Positions 36,660-45,395 of a DNA stretch of 64,000 nt are shown one piece after another. The stretch comes from an uncultured Granulosicoccaceae bacterium (GTDB lineage Bacteria > Pseudomonadota > Gammaproteobacteria > Granulosicoccales > Granulosicoccaceae): contig CALGKA010000057.1 of assembly GCA_937927895.1 (NCBI GenBank), forward strand, positions 20,993 to 84,992, in the 5' to 3' direction. The position numbers and the translations under genes were made by a program. Every line of letters begins with the position of its first letter. Positions within the stretch are counted from its first letter, which is position 1. The notes under the pieces are model-generated. The model worked only from the letters and a program-made list of their open reading frames with translations. It made no database searches and was not told the origin of the DNA.

Positions 36660-37337
36660 TTACTCTTGTTGAACACCAGCAAATTCAAGCGTTCGGGTAG
36701 CGGTAGGAGATTTAGAAGGCCCTGAGACGTATTCGATCGATAACAGCTGACCCGGAGTATCTTCGTTAAATGCTATGGTAATTACAGCTTCTCTTAAGGT
36801 GATATTTTCCGCAACGTATGGGTCGTTTTCAAGAGGTGCGAAAGAGAATTGCATTTTGCCATCCGACTTTATCACTTTTAGATTTTCATCTGCTAATTTG
36901 TCTCTGATGCGGTTTCTGAAGTAAAGCGTACCGCCGCCTGATTCATCTCCCATAGATTGTGCAAGATGTTCCAACATACCAATAATAACCGGGTTACCAC
37001 GACGTTTATTGAAGTCAGGCAGGTGCATTTTTCGCTCTGCAGATAAAAACTCAATGCTGAGGTCGCGGTGTGCATTGTCGTGTTCTTTTTTAATCGATAG
37101 CAAGACTTGATCTTGAATATTGGTATCTGTGCTTTTATCAACGTGCTTGTAGCTGTAAGCGACAGTGTTGCCAGCTTTAGTTTTCCCCAGATGGCTGGTA
37201 TCGTAAATAAGGTTTTGCGGTTCGTTTAGATCTTCAAAAGCCGATGCACTATTTACTGCTAAGCAAGTAGCAATGGTTGCCGTGTACAGGACTGACCTAA
37301 AGATTGATGTTAGGTTGAAATTAATCAGTTTATTCAT
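36660..37337 (-). CDS. Exported protein of unknown function
   Basis: 225 residues. The signal peptide covers about residues 1-33 (ATIATCLAVNSASA). The mature part (YDTSHLGKTKAGNTVAYSYKHVD..., MLEHLAQSMGDESGGGTLYFRNRIRDKL, LREAVITIAFNEDTPGQLLSIEYVSGP) looks like a lipocalin-like or beta-rich domain. No named family was recognised. It is transcribed away from the metallo-hydrolase gene and together with the small Cys protein. Its place in the XoxF region suggests a methanol-oxidation accessory role. Confidence 0.72.
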   Translation of the reverse strand: MNKLINFNLTSIFRSVLYTATIATCLAVNSASAFEDLNEPQNLIYDTSHLGKTKAGNTVAYSYKHVDKSTDTNIQDQVLLSIKKEHDNAHRDLSIEFLSAERKMHLPDFNKRRGNPVIIGMLEHLAQSMGDESGGGTLYFRNRIRDKLADENLKVIKSDGKMQFSFAPLENDPYVAENITLREAVITIAFNEDTPGQLLSIEYVSGPSKSPTATRTLEFAGVQQE

Positions 37338-37405
37338 ATTGCGCTCCGTCCTTTTGAATTAGCATACCATTACCTTACTAAAAAAGACGGTGTCTGAACT
37401 TAGTT

Positions 37406-38605
37406 ATGCATGATGGATATCACAACCTTAGTATCGGGCGAATGTCGTGTATTTATTGCACGGTGCTTCGTACGCCATGCGTTTATCAAAGGCAAAACCA
37501 TAAGCTAGAAAATAGTTTGGTAAGCTTTTGGCGATTATCACTAGGTAAAATACCTATAAGAAAAGTATTCCCGAAAGAAGTATTCCCCAGCGAAACATTC
37601 TCAATACATATAAAAACGATATTGCTTGTTGTACTGGTGCTTAGTCTGGCAAAAGTCACTGCTATTGCTGATACAAATCTTGCGAATGCTGAACAAGAAA
37701 CGTTAACAAGCGGGGCTGAGCTAAATGTCGCAATTGAATTCAAAGAGGTGGCTGATGGAATTTATGTGCGTTATGGAAAGCATGAGCCAGTATCGGCTAA
37801 ACATATTGGAAATATAGCTAATCACGGGTTCATAGTAGGTGAGACAGGGGTTGCTATAGTAGATCCAGGTGGCTCTGAAGATGTCGCAAATAGCACACTT
37901 AGCGCGATAGCTAAAATTACGCAGCTACCCGTTACGCATATTATTGTTACTCATGTGCATGCTGATCATAGTCTAGGATTGTCAGCCTATAAATCTACAA
38001 GGCTTAGTCCAAAACCTGTTGTATTGGGGCATAACAACCTGGAAGCGTCGCTGAGTCATAACTTAGCATTTTATGCGGCACAGTTCGGTTACAGTAAACA
38101 TACCGATAAAATACTTCAGCTTATTAAATCAGGGATGATACAACCCGTAGATACAGAGAGAGTGTTTAACTTAGGTAGCAGGGAAATAACAGTTAAAGCT
38201 TTTTCTACGGCGCATTCTACTAGCGATGTAGTCGTTTACGACAATAAAAGCAAAACATTATGGGCCGGTGATTTACTGTTTGTTGATCGCATACCAGCGA
38301 TTGATGGCAGTGTGCTCGGTTGGCTTGCTGCTTTAGAGTCTTTGGCGAAATTAGAGACAAAAATTGTTATCCCTGGTCATGGGCGTAGCGGTGAATATGA
38401 CTTATTAATGCAACCACAGCTTGAGTATCTCAATTTGTTAGTCAGCTACAGCCGCGAAGCTATTGCAAATGGGTTATCCTTAAATACTTTTTTGCAAAAA
38501 AACAACGGCGTTTTTAGTGCTGATAAAGCTGATCAGTGGGAGTTGTTTGATACCCAGCATAAAGTGAACCTTACGCGCGCTTATACAGAGCTTGAGTGGG
38601 AATAA
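37406..38605 (+). CDS. Quinoprotein relay system zinc metallo-hydrolase (MBL fold)
   Basis: Up to 399 residues. The metal motif is THVHADHSLG, with further ligands in AHSTSDVVVYDNKSKTLWAGDLLF and the C-terminal PGHGRSG, so the metallo-beta-lactamase site is complete. It is related to SoxH-like hydrolases that travel with PQQ dehydrogenases, SoxYZ-like carriers and SoxCD-like genes. A hydrophobic segment (about residues 69-88) looks like a signal sequence with 68 residues before it. The true start may therefore lie nearer 37570-37600 at a non-ATG codon; ATG 37406 is kept for lack of a better site. Confidence 0.85.
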   Translation: MHDGYHNLSIGRMSCIYCTVLRTPCVYQRQNHKLENSLVSFWRLSLGKIPIRKVFPKEVFPSETFSIHIKTILLVVLVLSLAKVTAIADTNLANAEQETLTSGAELNVAIEFKEVADGIYVRYGKHEPVSAKHIGNIANHGFIVGETGVAIVDPGGSEDVANSTLSAIAKITQLPVTHIIVTHVHADHSLGLSAYKSTRLSPKPVVLGHNNLEASLSHNLAFYAAQFGYSKHTDKILQLIKSGMIQPVDTERVFNLGSREITVKAFSTAHSTSDVVVYDNKSKTLWAGDLLFVDRIPAIDGSVLGWLAALESLAKLETKIVIPGHGRSGEYDLLMQPQLEYLNLLVSYSREAIANGLSLNTFLQKNNGVFSADKADQWELFDTQHKVNLTRAYTELEWE

Positions 38606-38994
38606 AATGGTTAGTCATAGATCGCTGTATCAAGTTGTAAACGCGCAAAACAGTTATAGCGATTTAAGGTTTGGCTTTATAACTGTCGTTGCTAAGTCCT
38701 TTATACGAGTTTATTAATCTATTTATTAAGGCATAAATTCGTACTTCGCATTGTCTTGACTTGCTATAAAGTCGGGCGTAGAGTTGAGACAGGTCCGTGT
38801 TGGACCTATAGAAGGGCGCTTGATGATTACCATCATTCTATCTGCGCAATGAAGGCAGTCCCCCTTGACAGTGCTGATTGAAAACGCAAATAAACTACGC
38901 TTTGAGAATGTAGATATTTGGCAAAAGGATAACTGTTCAGGATAAGTTTGAGTTCGATGTCAGCACATCAACCACAACTTTATTGGAGGCAACA
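38606..38994 (+). promoter_or_regulatory. xoxF upstream regulatory region with inverted repeats and a candidate promoter
   Basis: No gene was found in these 389 bp. TTGACA at 38865-38870, 18 bp from AATAAA at 38889-38894, is a plausible sigma-70 promoter. Two inverted repeats stand upstream: AGGTCC-GTGTT-GGACCT (38791-38807) and ATGAT-TACC-ATCAT (38823-38836). They are candidate operator sites or a leader hairpin. Lanthanide- or methanol-dependent control is expected for xoxF but cannot be read from the sequence. Confidence 0.4.
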
Positions 38995-40803
38995 ATGGGG
39001 CATAAATTCACGCCCGTAATCGGCGCTGCGCTTCTAGCAGCTACAATATCTTTTTCCGCTGCTCACGCAAACGAAGAGGTTATGAAACTCTCTGCGGATC
39101 CTGCTAACTGGGCAATGCCTACAGGTGATTACGCAAATACACGCTACAGTAAACTAGACGAAATCAACGCCGGTAATGCCGGTGAACTATCACCAGTTTG
39201 GACGTTTTCAACTGGTGTCCTTCGCGGGCACGAAGGTGGTCCTCTCGTCGTTGGTGACGGTAACATGTATATCCACAGTCCATTTCCTAACAGGGTCTAT
39301 TCGCTAGACTTAAGTGAAGATGGTCGTATCAACTGGATGTATGAACCTAAGCAAGACCCGTCAGTTATCCCGGTCATGTGCTGTGATACTGTAAATCGTG
39401 GGCTGGCTTATGGTGATGGCAAGATCTTCCTTTACCAGGCAGATGCAACTCTAGTTGCTCTAGATAAAGAATCTGGTGAAGTGGTTTGGTCTACCAGCAA
39501 TGGTGATCCGGGCATCGGTGAAACAGGTACATCAGCACCTATGGTATACGGCGATAAAGTGTACGTTGGTATTTCGGGTGGTGAGTTTGGTGTTCAAGGG
39601 CACCTGACTGCGTACAACCTATCTGATGGTTCAATGGCATGGAGAGGTTACTCAACAGGTCCTGATGAGCAAACTCTTATCGATCCAGAAAACACTACCC
39701 ACCTTGGTGAGCCAGTAGGCAAAGACTCAGGTACTGCAACATGGGAAGGGGATCAGTGGAAAATCGGTGGTGGTACAACATGGGGTTGGTACTCTTTTGA
39801 CCCTGAGTTGAACCTTGTGTACTACGGTACTGGTAACCCAAGTACCTGGAACCCGGTACAACGTCCTGGTGATAACCGTTGGTCAATGACTATATTTGCA
39901 CGTGATGCTGACACAGGCATGACAAAGTGGGTTTACCAAATGACTCCACACGATGAGTGGGATTATGACGGTATCAATGAAATGATCCTTGCAGACCAGG
40001 AGATCGGTGGTGAGACTCGTAAAACACTTGTTCACTTTGATCGTAACGGTTTTGGATACACCCTTGACCGCGTCTCTGGCGAACTTCTTGTTGCAGAAAA
40101 ATACGACCCTGCAGTTAACTGGGCGACTCACGTTGACATGAAAACAGGTCGTCCTCAAGTTGTTGCGGAATACTCGACTCATCAAAACGGTGCAGACGTT
40201 AACTCCACCAACATTTGTCCTGCGGCACTTGGTTCAAAAGATCAGCAGCCTGCGGCTTACTCTCCTGACACTAAACTGTTCTATGTTCCAACAAACCACG
40301 TTTGCATGGACTACGAACCGTTTGAAGTTGAGTACACAGCAGGTCAGCCATACGTAGGGGCAACTCTGTCTATGTTCCCAGCGGGTAAGGTAATGGAAAA
40401 TGGTACTGATAACCTCGGTAACTTCATTGCATGGGACGCGACCAAGGGTGAAATCAAGTGGTCTAACCCTGAGCCGTTCTCTGTATGGAGTGGCGCGCTG
40501 GCAACAGCTGGTAACGTAGTGTTTTATGGCACGCTTGAAGGTTACTTGAAGGCGGTTAATGCAGAAACGGGTGAAGAACTTTATAAGTTCAAGACTCCAT
40601 CTGGCATTATTGGCAACGTCAATACCTGGGAGCACGATGGCAAGCAATACATTGGTGTTCTATCTGGTCTTGGTGGTTGGGCAGGTATCGGCTTTGCAGC
40701 TGGTCTGACAGGTGATACTGACGGTCTGGGTGCCGTTGGCGCGTACAAGTCGCTTTCCAACTACACGTCGCTTGGTGGTACTTTGACTGTATTCGCACTT
40801 TAA
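38995..40803 (+). CDS. xoxF: Lanthanide-type PQQ-dependent methanol dehydrogenase XoxF
   Basis: 602 residues. The periplasmic enzyme oxidises methanol (to formaldehyde or formate) with PQQ. A signal peptide ends at about AAHA. The vicinal disulfide pair is Cys129-Cys130 ([10 protein letters not shown]). The catalytic Asp323 is in PHDEWDYDG, and the second Asp two residues on (Asp325) is the extra acidic ligand that marks lanthanide-dependent XoxF against Ca-dependent MxaF, which has Ala. W-motif propeller repeats run throughout. The start at 38995 follows GGAGG by five bases; the frame is open from 38983 but that covers the ribosome site. A terminator follows the gene, separating it from xoxJ. 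Confidence 0.96.
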   Translation: MGHKFTPVIGAALLAATISFSAAHANEEVMKLSADPANWAMPTGDYANTRYSKLDEINAGNAGELSPVWTFSTGVLRGHEGGPLVVGDGNMYIHSPFPNRVYSLDLSEDGRINWMYEPKQDPSVIPVMCCDTVNRGLAYGDGKIFLYQADATLVALDKESGEVVWSTSNGDPGIGETGTSAPMVYGDKVYVGISGGEFGVQGHLTAYNLSDGSMAWRGYSTGPDEQTLIDPENTTHLGEPVGKDSGTATWEGDQWKIGGGTTWGWYSFDPELNLVYYGTGNPSTWNPVQRPGDNRWSMTIFARDADTGMTKWVYQMTPHDEWDYDGINEMILADQEIGGETRKTLVHFDRNGFGYTLDRVSGELLVAEKYDPAVNWATHVDMKTGRPQVVAEYSTHQNGADVNSTNICPAALGSKDQQPAAYSPDTKLFYVPTNHVCMDYEPFEVEYTAGQPYVGATLSMFPAGKVMENGTDNLGNFIAWDATKGEIKWSNPEPFSVWSGALATAGNVVFYGTLEGYLKAVNAETGEELYKFKTPSGIIGNVNTWEHDGKQYIGVLSGLGGWAGIGFAAGLTGDTDGLGAVGAYKSLSNYTSLGGTLTVFAL

Positions 40804-40838
40804 TTAAAGTACGGATGTAATTTGTCCAATTGGACTCG

Positions 40839-40872
40839 AAGCGGGCCGCCATGTGTGGCCCGCTTTTGTTTT
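40839..40872 (+). terminator. Terminator after xoxF
   Basis: AGCGGGCC and GGCCCGCT enclose an 8- to 9-base loop and are followed by TTTTGTTTT. It allows high xoxF expression without full read-through into xoxJ. Confidence 0.88.
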
Positions 40873-41026
40873 GGGGAATCGATTTTTAGAATGTGTTTTA
40901 AAAATAATTCAGCACTCAGTCATTTACTGCCCGCTACTAATTGCGTAAGGATTGATGCGCTAGCTAGCATTGGCTAATTTGTGGTTGTATTCTTGAACCT
41001 TCTTAAAAAAGTGTTTTCTAAAAACA

Positions 41027-41875
41027 ATGAATAAACATAGCAGTAACATTCAGCTTCATAAGATATTGTTTGTAGCGTCTCTATTGGCTGCAAGTATATT
41101 TGTTAATGTTTATGCTGCAGGCTCTAGTAGACAAGCGTTGACTACGTCGGTGCTAAGGGTTTGTGCAGATCCATCGAACCTGCCTTTCTCAAACGATAAG
41201 CTTGAAGGCTTTGAAAATAAAATCATAGCGCTAATTGCAGAAAGCCTTGGGGTAGACGTTCAATACACATGGTTTCCACAGACTATAGGTTTTGTTCGCA
41301 ACACTCTGCGTATGCGTGACTGTGATCTAATTTCCGGTATTACTACAACAAGTGAGCTCGTACAGAACACTAATCCGTATTACCACTCTGCGTACGTAAT
41401 GGTGTACAAAAAAGATTCTAATATCACTGCAAAATCTCTTTCTAAAGAAGAGTTCATTGATAAGAAGCTCGGGGTCATAGCAGGCACACCACCTGCGAAT
41501 ATCCTGGCTCAATACGGTCTGCTAAAAAACATTAAGCCCTATCAGTTGGTAGCTGATACGCGGCGCCATAAGCCGACTCGTGAAGCCATATCTGATGTGG
41601 CGACGGGTGTTACTGATGTGGCTTTTGTATGGGGCCCGCTAGCGGCATATCACGTTCGTGAATTTGATACAGATCTAGAGCTAGTGCCTATGGTGAATGA
41701 AAATTCCAGAACTCGTTTAACGTTTAGGGTTTCAATGGCGGTGCGCTACAACGAAACAGACTGGAAACACCAAATCAACGAGCAGCTTGCAGAATTGACA
41801 CCGCAAATAAATGACATATTGCGTTCTTTTGATGTGCCGTTGTTGGATGAGAAAGGTCAGCCACTTGAGCTATGA
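41027..41875 (+). CDS. xoxJ: XoxJ/MxaJ-like periplasmic binding protein
   Basis: 282 residues. A signal peptide (LFVASLLAASIFVNVYAAG) is followed by a family 3 extracellular solute-binding fold. Signature: LRVCADPSNLPFSNDKLEGFENKIIALIAESLGVDVQYTW, then DLISGITTTSELVQNTNPYYHSAYVMVYKKDS. This is the quinoprotein-dehydrogenase-associated group that includes XoxJ, thought to bind and activate the dehydrogenase rather than feed an ABC importer. It follows xoxF after a terminator, and its stop overlaps the CXXCW gene start (ATGA). Confidence 0.93.
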   Translation: MNKHSSNIQLHKILFVASLLAASIFVNVYAAGSSRQALTTSVLRVCADPSNLPFSNDKLEGFENKIIALIAESLGVDVQYTWFPQTIGFVRNTLRMRDCDLISGITTTSELVQNTNPYYHSAYVMVYKKDSNITAKSLSKEEFIDKKLGVIAGTPPANILAQYGLLKNIKPYQLVADTRRHKPTREAISDVATGVTDVAFVWGPLAAYHVREFDTDLELVPMVNENSRTRLTFRVSMAVRYNETDWKHQINEQLAELTPQINDILRSFDVPLLDEKGQPLEL

Positions 41876-42489
41876 GTTGCTTAGTAACAGTGAGCATTAA
41901 CAGCGCCCGCAGCCAGTATATAATATGTCGCTACCTGCAAGTGATGATGGTTGTGGTCTGTATTAGTTTATTTGAAGTGAGCTTTGCTAGTGCTGCTGAT
42001 GAAGTCTTGGAGCCGCCGGGTTATCGTATGGAAGACTACGATGCACCCGTTCCAGCTCAAGTGACCGGCGCCACAACCGTTGATGCCATTGCCGTCAAGC
42101 GCTTGATGGAAGAACAAAATGCATTGGTGATAGATGTGATTCCAGAGCATCGCAAGCCAGATTTTTTACCGGAGAATCAAATCTGGATACCCCCTGCGCA
42201 CCAGGGAGTGGCGGGTTCTGTGTGGCTCCCGGATATAGGTTATGGGGTATTGTCAGATACAACAGAAAAGTATTTTAAAGATAACTTGGAAAAATACACT
42301 AATGCAGAAAATAATCATCCGGTAGTATTTTATTGCCGCATGGATTGTTGGATGTCCTGGAATGCAGCCAAGCGAGCACTGACTTACGGCTATAGCAATA
42401 TATACTGGTTTGCAAATGGTATTGATGGGTGGGATTTTGAAGATTTTGCAGTGCAGGCGTTGACTGCCGAACCAGGCTTGCGACAGTGA
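41872..42489 (+). CDS. PQQ-dependent catabolism-associated CXXCW rhodanese-like protein
   Basis: 205 residues. After a hydrophobic leader (VMMVVVCISLFEVSFASA) comes a rhodanese-like domain starting GATTVDAIAVKRLMEEQNALVIDV. The family mark is FYCRMDCWMSWNAAKRALTYGYSNIYWFANGIDGW, with the CxxCW at the rhodanese active-site loop. The family is confined to PQQ alcohol-dehydrogenase clusters; a redox or sulfur-carrier task is presumed. Coupled to xoxJ by a 4-base overlap; a start at the ATG pair near 41944 would give a tighter signal peptide. Confidence 0.9.
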   Translation: MSCLVTVSINSARSQYIICRYLQVMMVVVCISLFEVSFASAADEVLEPPGYRMEDYDAPVPAQVTGATTVDAIAVKRLMEEQNALVIDVIPEHRKPDFLPENQIWIPPAHQGVAGSVWLPDIGYGVLSDTTEKYFKDNLEKYTNAENNHPVVFYCRMDCWMSWNAAKRALTYGYSNIYWFANGIDGWDFEDFAVQALTAEPGLRQ

Positions 42490-42560
42490 AGTGTTAAGCA
42501 GTTAAAATGAGCTGCAGTTAAAATGAGTGGCATTGAAGTTTTATTAATTAGGAGAATATT

Positions 42561-43016
42561 TTGAAGTTCCACAAGAGAATTCGTACTGCTTTAAAAGCGA
42601 CCGTTATGTCTACGCTATTGCTGGTTGCTACCTCGTTTAACAACGTGTACGCCCAGGCTGCGGGCTTACTTGCAGGTGGAGCTGAAGAGTTGCCGCCACT
42701 TATTTTGTCGGTTGTTAAGCCTTTAGCCGATGGCCCTATAACGCTTAAGTCCGGTGAATATTATAAGATCACCATTATTTGTGACGGATCAGGTGAATTG
42801 GCCTTGGCTGGGAGTGGTTTTTTCAGAAATATCTGGGTGGATGAAGTCGTCATTAACGATATAGAGATCAGACCTTTTGGTATTGAAAGTATGGAATTTG
42901 ACGATGAAGGCGAGGCTGAAATAAAGTTTATTGCTATTCGCCCAGGCAGTTACGAATTACGTATTCCCGGTACCACTGGCAAGTCACAAGGGGTAACGAT
43001 AGTCATCGAAGGTTAA
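42561..43016 (+). CDS. Small exported protein of the XoxF cluster
   Basis: 151 residues with a TTG start, which follows a good AGGAGA site. The signal peptide ends around NVYAQA. The mature part (LTLKSGEYYKITIICDGSGELALAGSGFFRNIWVDEVVINDIEIRPF..., FIAIRPGSYELRIPG) looks like a single beta-sandwich of cupredoxin type without an obvious copper site. No named family was recognised. It sits between the CXXCW and ABC binding-protein genes, so it probably belongs to the same operon. Confidence 0.75.
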   Translation: MKFHKRIRTALKATVMSTLLLVATSFNNVYAQAAGLLAGGAEELPPLILSVVKPLADGPITLKSGEYYKITIICDGSGELALAGSGFFRNIWVDEVVINDIEIRPFGIESMEFDDEGEAEIKFIAIRPGSYELRIPGTTGKSQGVTIVIEG

Positions 43017-43025
43017 GCTTCGATA

Positions 43026-44282
43026 ATGTTCAGATCTATGCTCATGACCTCTCTTAAAGCGCATTTAATAAATGCAATTTCTCAGGCTGCACTAACAATT
43101 TACGGCGTAAAACGTTCGCTTTTGGTTGCTGTGGTTTTACTGGTTTCATGTGGTAATGCGAACGCAGAAGTGCAAGCAAATGTATTTTACCTCATGCGTG
43201 ATGTAGAACCGCCTCTGCCATTATCACTGATCGACAAGCGTGTTGAAAAAAACGGTTTTGCAGGCGCGGAACTTGGCTTAAACGATAACCGCACAACGGG
43301 TGGTTTTCTTGGTCATGAATACGAGCTTGTCGAAGTATTAATCCCTGAAAATGCCGATATCATTGAAAGCGTAAAATCTGCCAACCAGAGTAATCCTGAG
43401 ATTATAGTCGCCAATCTTAATTCGACCGATCTTCTATTGGTGGCTGACGCCTACCCTGAGTCACTTGTGCTTAATGTCTACGCTCGTGATGATCGAGTGC
43501 GGCACGAAGACTGCCGCGCTAACGTACTTCACCTGCCACCTTCAAGAGCGATGCTGGCAGACGGTTTAGCACAGTACTTAGCGTGGAAGCGTTGGAACAA
43601 AGTAGTGTTAGTCACCGGCCGTCACCCTGACGATACTCTTTATGCGCAAGCTTTGGAGCGTGCTATTAAGCGCTTTGGTCTTAAAGTTATTGACCGCAGT
43701 AACTGGACAGCAATACCAGGCGCCAGGCGTACGGATTCCGGGCACCATATGGCGCAGCAGGAGATCCCCACTTTTACGCAATTCAAGGAGCACGATGTTT
43801 TATTAGTAGCTGATGAGATAGACGAGTTCGGTGAGTATCTTTCATACCGTAGTCGGCTACCGCGTCCGGTGGCAGGCACTCAAGGATTAATGCCTACCTC
43901 ATGGCACCGATCTCACGAGCAGTGGGGTGCTACACAAATTCAAAGACGCTTTGAAAAAATTGCTAACCGAATTATGACTGAAAGGGATTATTCATCATGG
44001 CTTGCTATGCGCGCTCTTGGAGAATCGATCACCAATACAAACAGCGCTGAGCCCTCAGTACTTAAAGAATATTTATTGTCTGATAAATTTAAATTAGCGG
44101 GCTTTAAGGGTAAGGCGCTGACGTTTAGGACCTACAATGGTCAACTGCGTCAGCCAATACTGGTTGTGTCACCTCGTATGCTGATAAGCGTTTCGCCGCA
44201 GCAGGGATTTCTGCACGAACTGACAGAGATGGATACCCTGGGCTATGATGAGCCAGAGTCTGCATGCAAGGTTTTTAAATAG
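43026..44282 (+). CDS. PQQ-associated ABC transporter substrate-binding-like protein
   Basis: 418 residues. A membrane/signal segment is at about 30-47 (SLLVAVVLLVSCGNANA). The remaining part has the periplasmic-binding (type 1, Leu/Ile/Val-like) fold: ANVFYLMRDVEPPLPLSLIDKRVEKNGFAGAELGL..., RANVLHLPPSRAMLADGLAQYLAWKRWNKVVLV, PVAGTQGLMPTSWHRSHEQWGATQIQRRF. This agrees with the family that accompanies PQQ-dependent catabolism ABC systems. It begins 10 bp after the small exported gene; ligand unknown. Confidence 0.9.
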   Translation: MFRSMLMTSLKAHLINAISQAALTIYGVKRSLLVAVVLLVSCGNANAEVQANVFYLMRDVEPPLPLSLIDKRVEKNGFAGAELGLNDNRTTGGFLGHEYELVEVLIPENADIIESVKSANQSNPEIIVANLNSTDLLLVADAYPESLVLNVYARDDRVRHEDCRANVLHLPPSRAMLADGLAQYLAWKRWNKVVLVTGRHPDDTLYAQALERAIKRFGLKVIDRSNWTAIPGARRTDSGHHMAQQEIPTFTQFKEHDVLLVADEIDEFGEYLSYRSRLPRPVAGTQGLMPTSWHRSHEQWGATQIQRRFEKIANRIMTERDYSSWLAMRALGESITNTNSAEPSVLKEYLLSDKFKLAGFKGKALTFRTYNGQLRQPILVVSPRMLISVSPQQGFLHELTEMDTLGYDEPESACKVFK

Positions 44283-44353
44283 TAGTGGAATTTTAAATAG
44301 CCGTAGAAAATAGTATTTAAAATAGTTTCAGTAGCGAATATTAAGGATTAGTG

Positions 44354-45343
44354 ATGAGAAAAAAAACTTATGTGCAGTGTGTCGCTAGTACAGTGTTTTT
44401 ATTATTCGCCACCCATGCCAGTGCCTACAGTATTTTTGTATCCAATGAAAAAGATAATACTATTTCAATTATTGATGGTGAGACACTTGAGGTTGCTGAA
44501 ACAGTCACCGTCGGTGAGCGGCCGCGCGGAATAGTGTTGTCTCACGATAACGCGGTATTGTATATGTGCACAAGCGATGATGATCACGTGGAAGTGCTCG
44601 ATGTTAAAACACTAAAAGTGACACATACTTTGCCATCGGGGCCAGATCCAGAGCTTATGCAGTTAAACCCGGAGGGTACCAAGTTATATATTGCCAACGA
44701 AGACGATAACCTGGTCACCGTGGTCAACGTTGACGATCGCACCAAAGAAGTAGAGATTCCAGTAGGAATAGAGCCAGAAGGAATTGGCGTAAGCCCAGAT
44801 GGAAAATGGCTGGTCAATACGTCAGAAACGACTAACATGGCGCATTTTATAAACACCGATACACTAAAGATTGAAGCCAATGTATTGGTCGATACGCGGC
44901 CACGGGTTGCGCAATTTACTGGCGATGGTTCTGAAGTTTGGGTCTCGTCGGAAATCGGTGGAACCGTTAGTATCATTGATACCGAAAGCAAAGAAATAAA
45001 GCACAAGCTCAGTTTTGAGGTGCGAGGTTTAGCGCCGGAGGCAATTCAACCGGTTGGTGTAAAGCTTTCTACCGATGGATCAAACAGGGCCTATATTGCA
45101 CTCGGTCCCGCAGCGCGAGTCGCTGTAGTGAACATGCAAACCTATGAAATAGAAAAGTACTTATTAGTAGGTCAAAGGGTTTGGAATCTAGAATTCTCAC
45201 CTGATCAGGACCGTTTATTTACCACTAATGGTGTTTCGGGTGATGTATCAGTGATAGATTTGAAAAAATTGCGAGTAATAAAATCGATCAAGGTAGGGCG
45301 GTTTCCCTGGGGTCTCGCGGTTAGCCCAGACAAGCGAGGGTAA
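44354..45343 (+). CDS. PQQ-dependent catabolism-associated beta-propeller protein
   Basis: 329 residues with the start at ATG 44354, preceded by AAGGA; a GTG one codon upstream is also in frame. The signal peptide ends at ASA-YSIFV. Repeats such as DNTISIIDGETLEVAETVTVGERPRGIVLSHDNAVLYMC are YVTN propeller blades. These propellers are regular members of the PQQ-ABC gene set. It is the second propeller in the window (see 30100-31095). The ABC ATPase follows 52 bp later. Confidence 0.92.
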   Translation: MRKKTYVQCVASTVFLLFATHASAYSIFVSNEKDNTISIIDGETLEVAETVTVGERPRGIVLSHDNAVLYMCTSDDDHVEVLDVKTLKVTHTLPSGPDPELMQLNPEGTKLYIANEDDNLVTVVNVDDRTKEVEIPVGIEPEGIGVSPDGKWLVNTSETTNMAHFINTDTLKIEANVLVDTRPRVAQFTGDGSEVWVSSEIGGTVSIIDTESKEIKHKLSFEVRGLAPEAIQPVGVKLSTDGSNRAYIALGPAARVAVVNMQTYEIEKYLLVGQRVWNLEFSPDQDRLFTTNGVSGDVSVIDLKKLRVIKSIKVGRFPWGLAVSPDKRG

Positions 45344-45395
45344 TTGTCATTGATAGCGTTACAATGTTGTTGAACCACTTAAAGTTGCGACCGGC

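Noticed and set aside
38755..38767. TTGACT-TGC-TATAAA as xoxF promoter
   Set aside because: The -35-like and -10-like boxes are only 3 bp apart, far from the required 16-18 bp.
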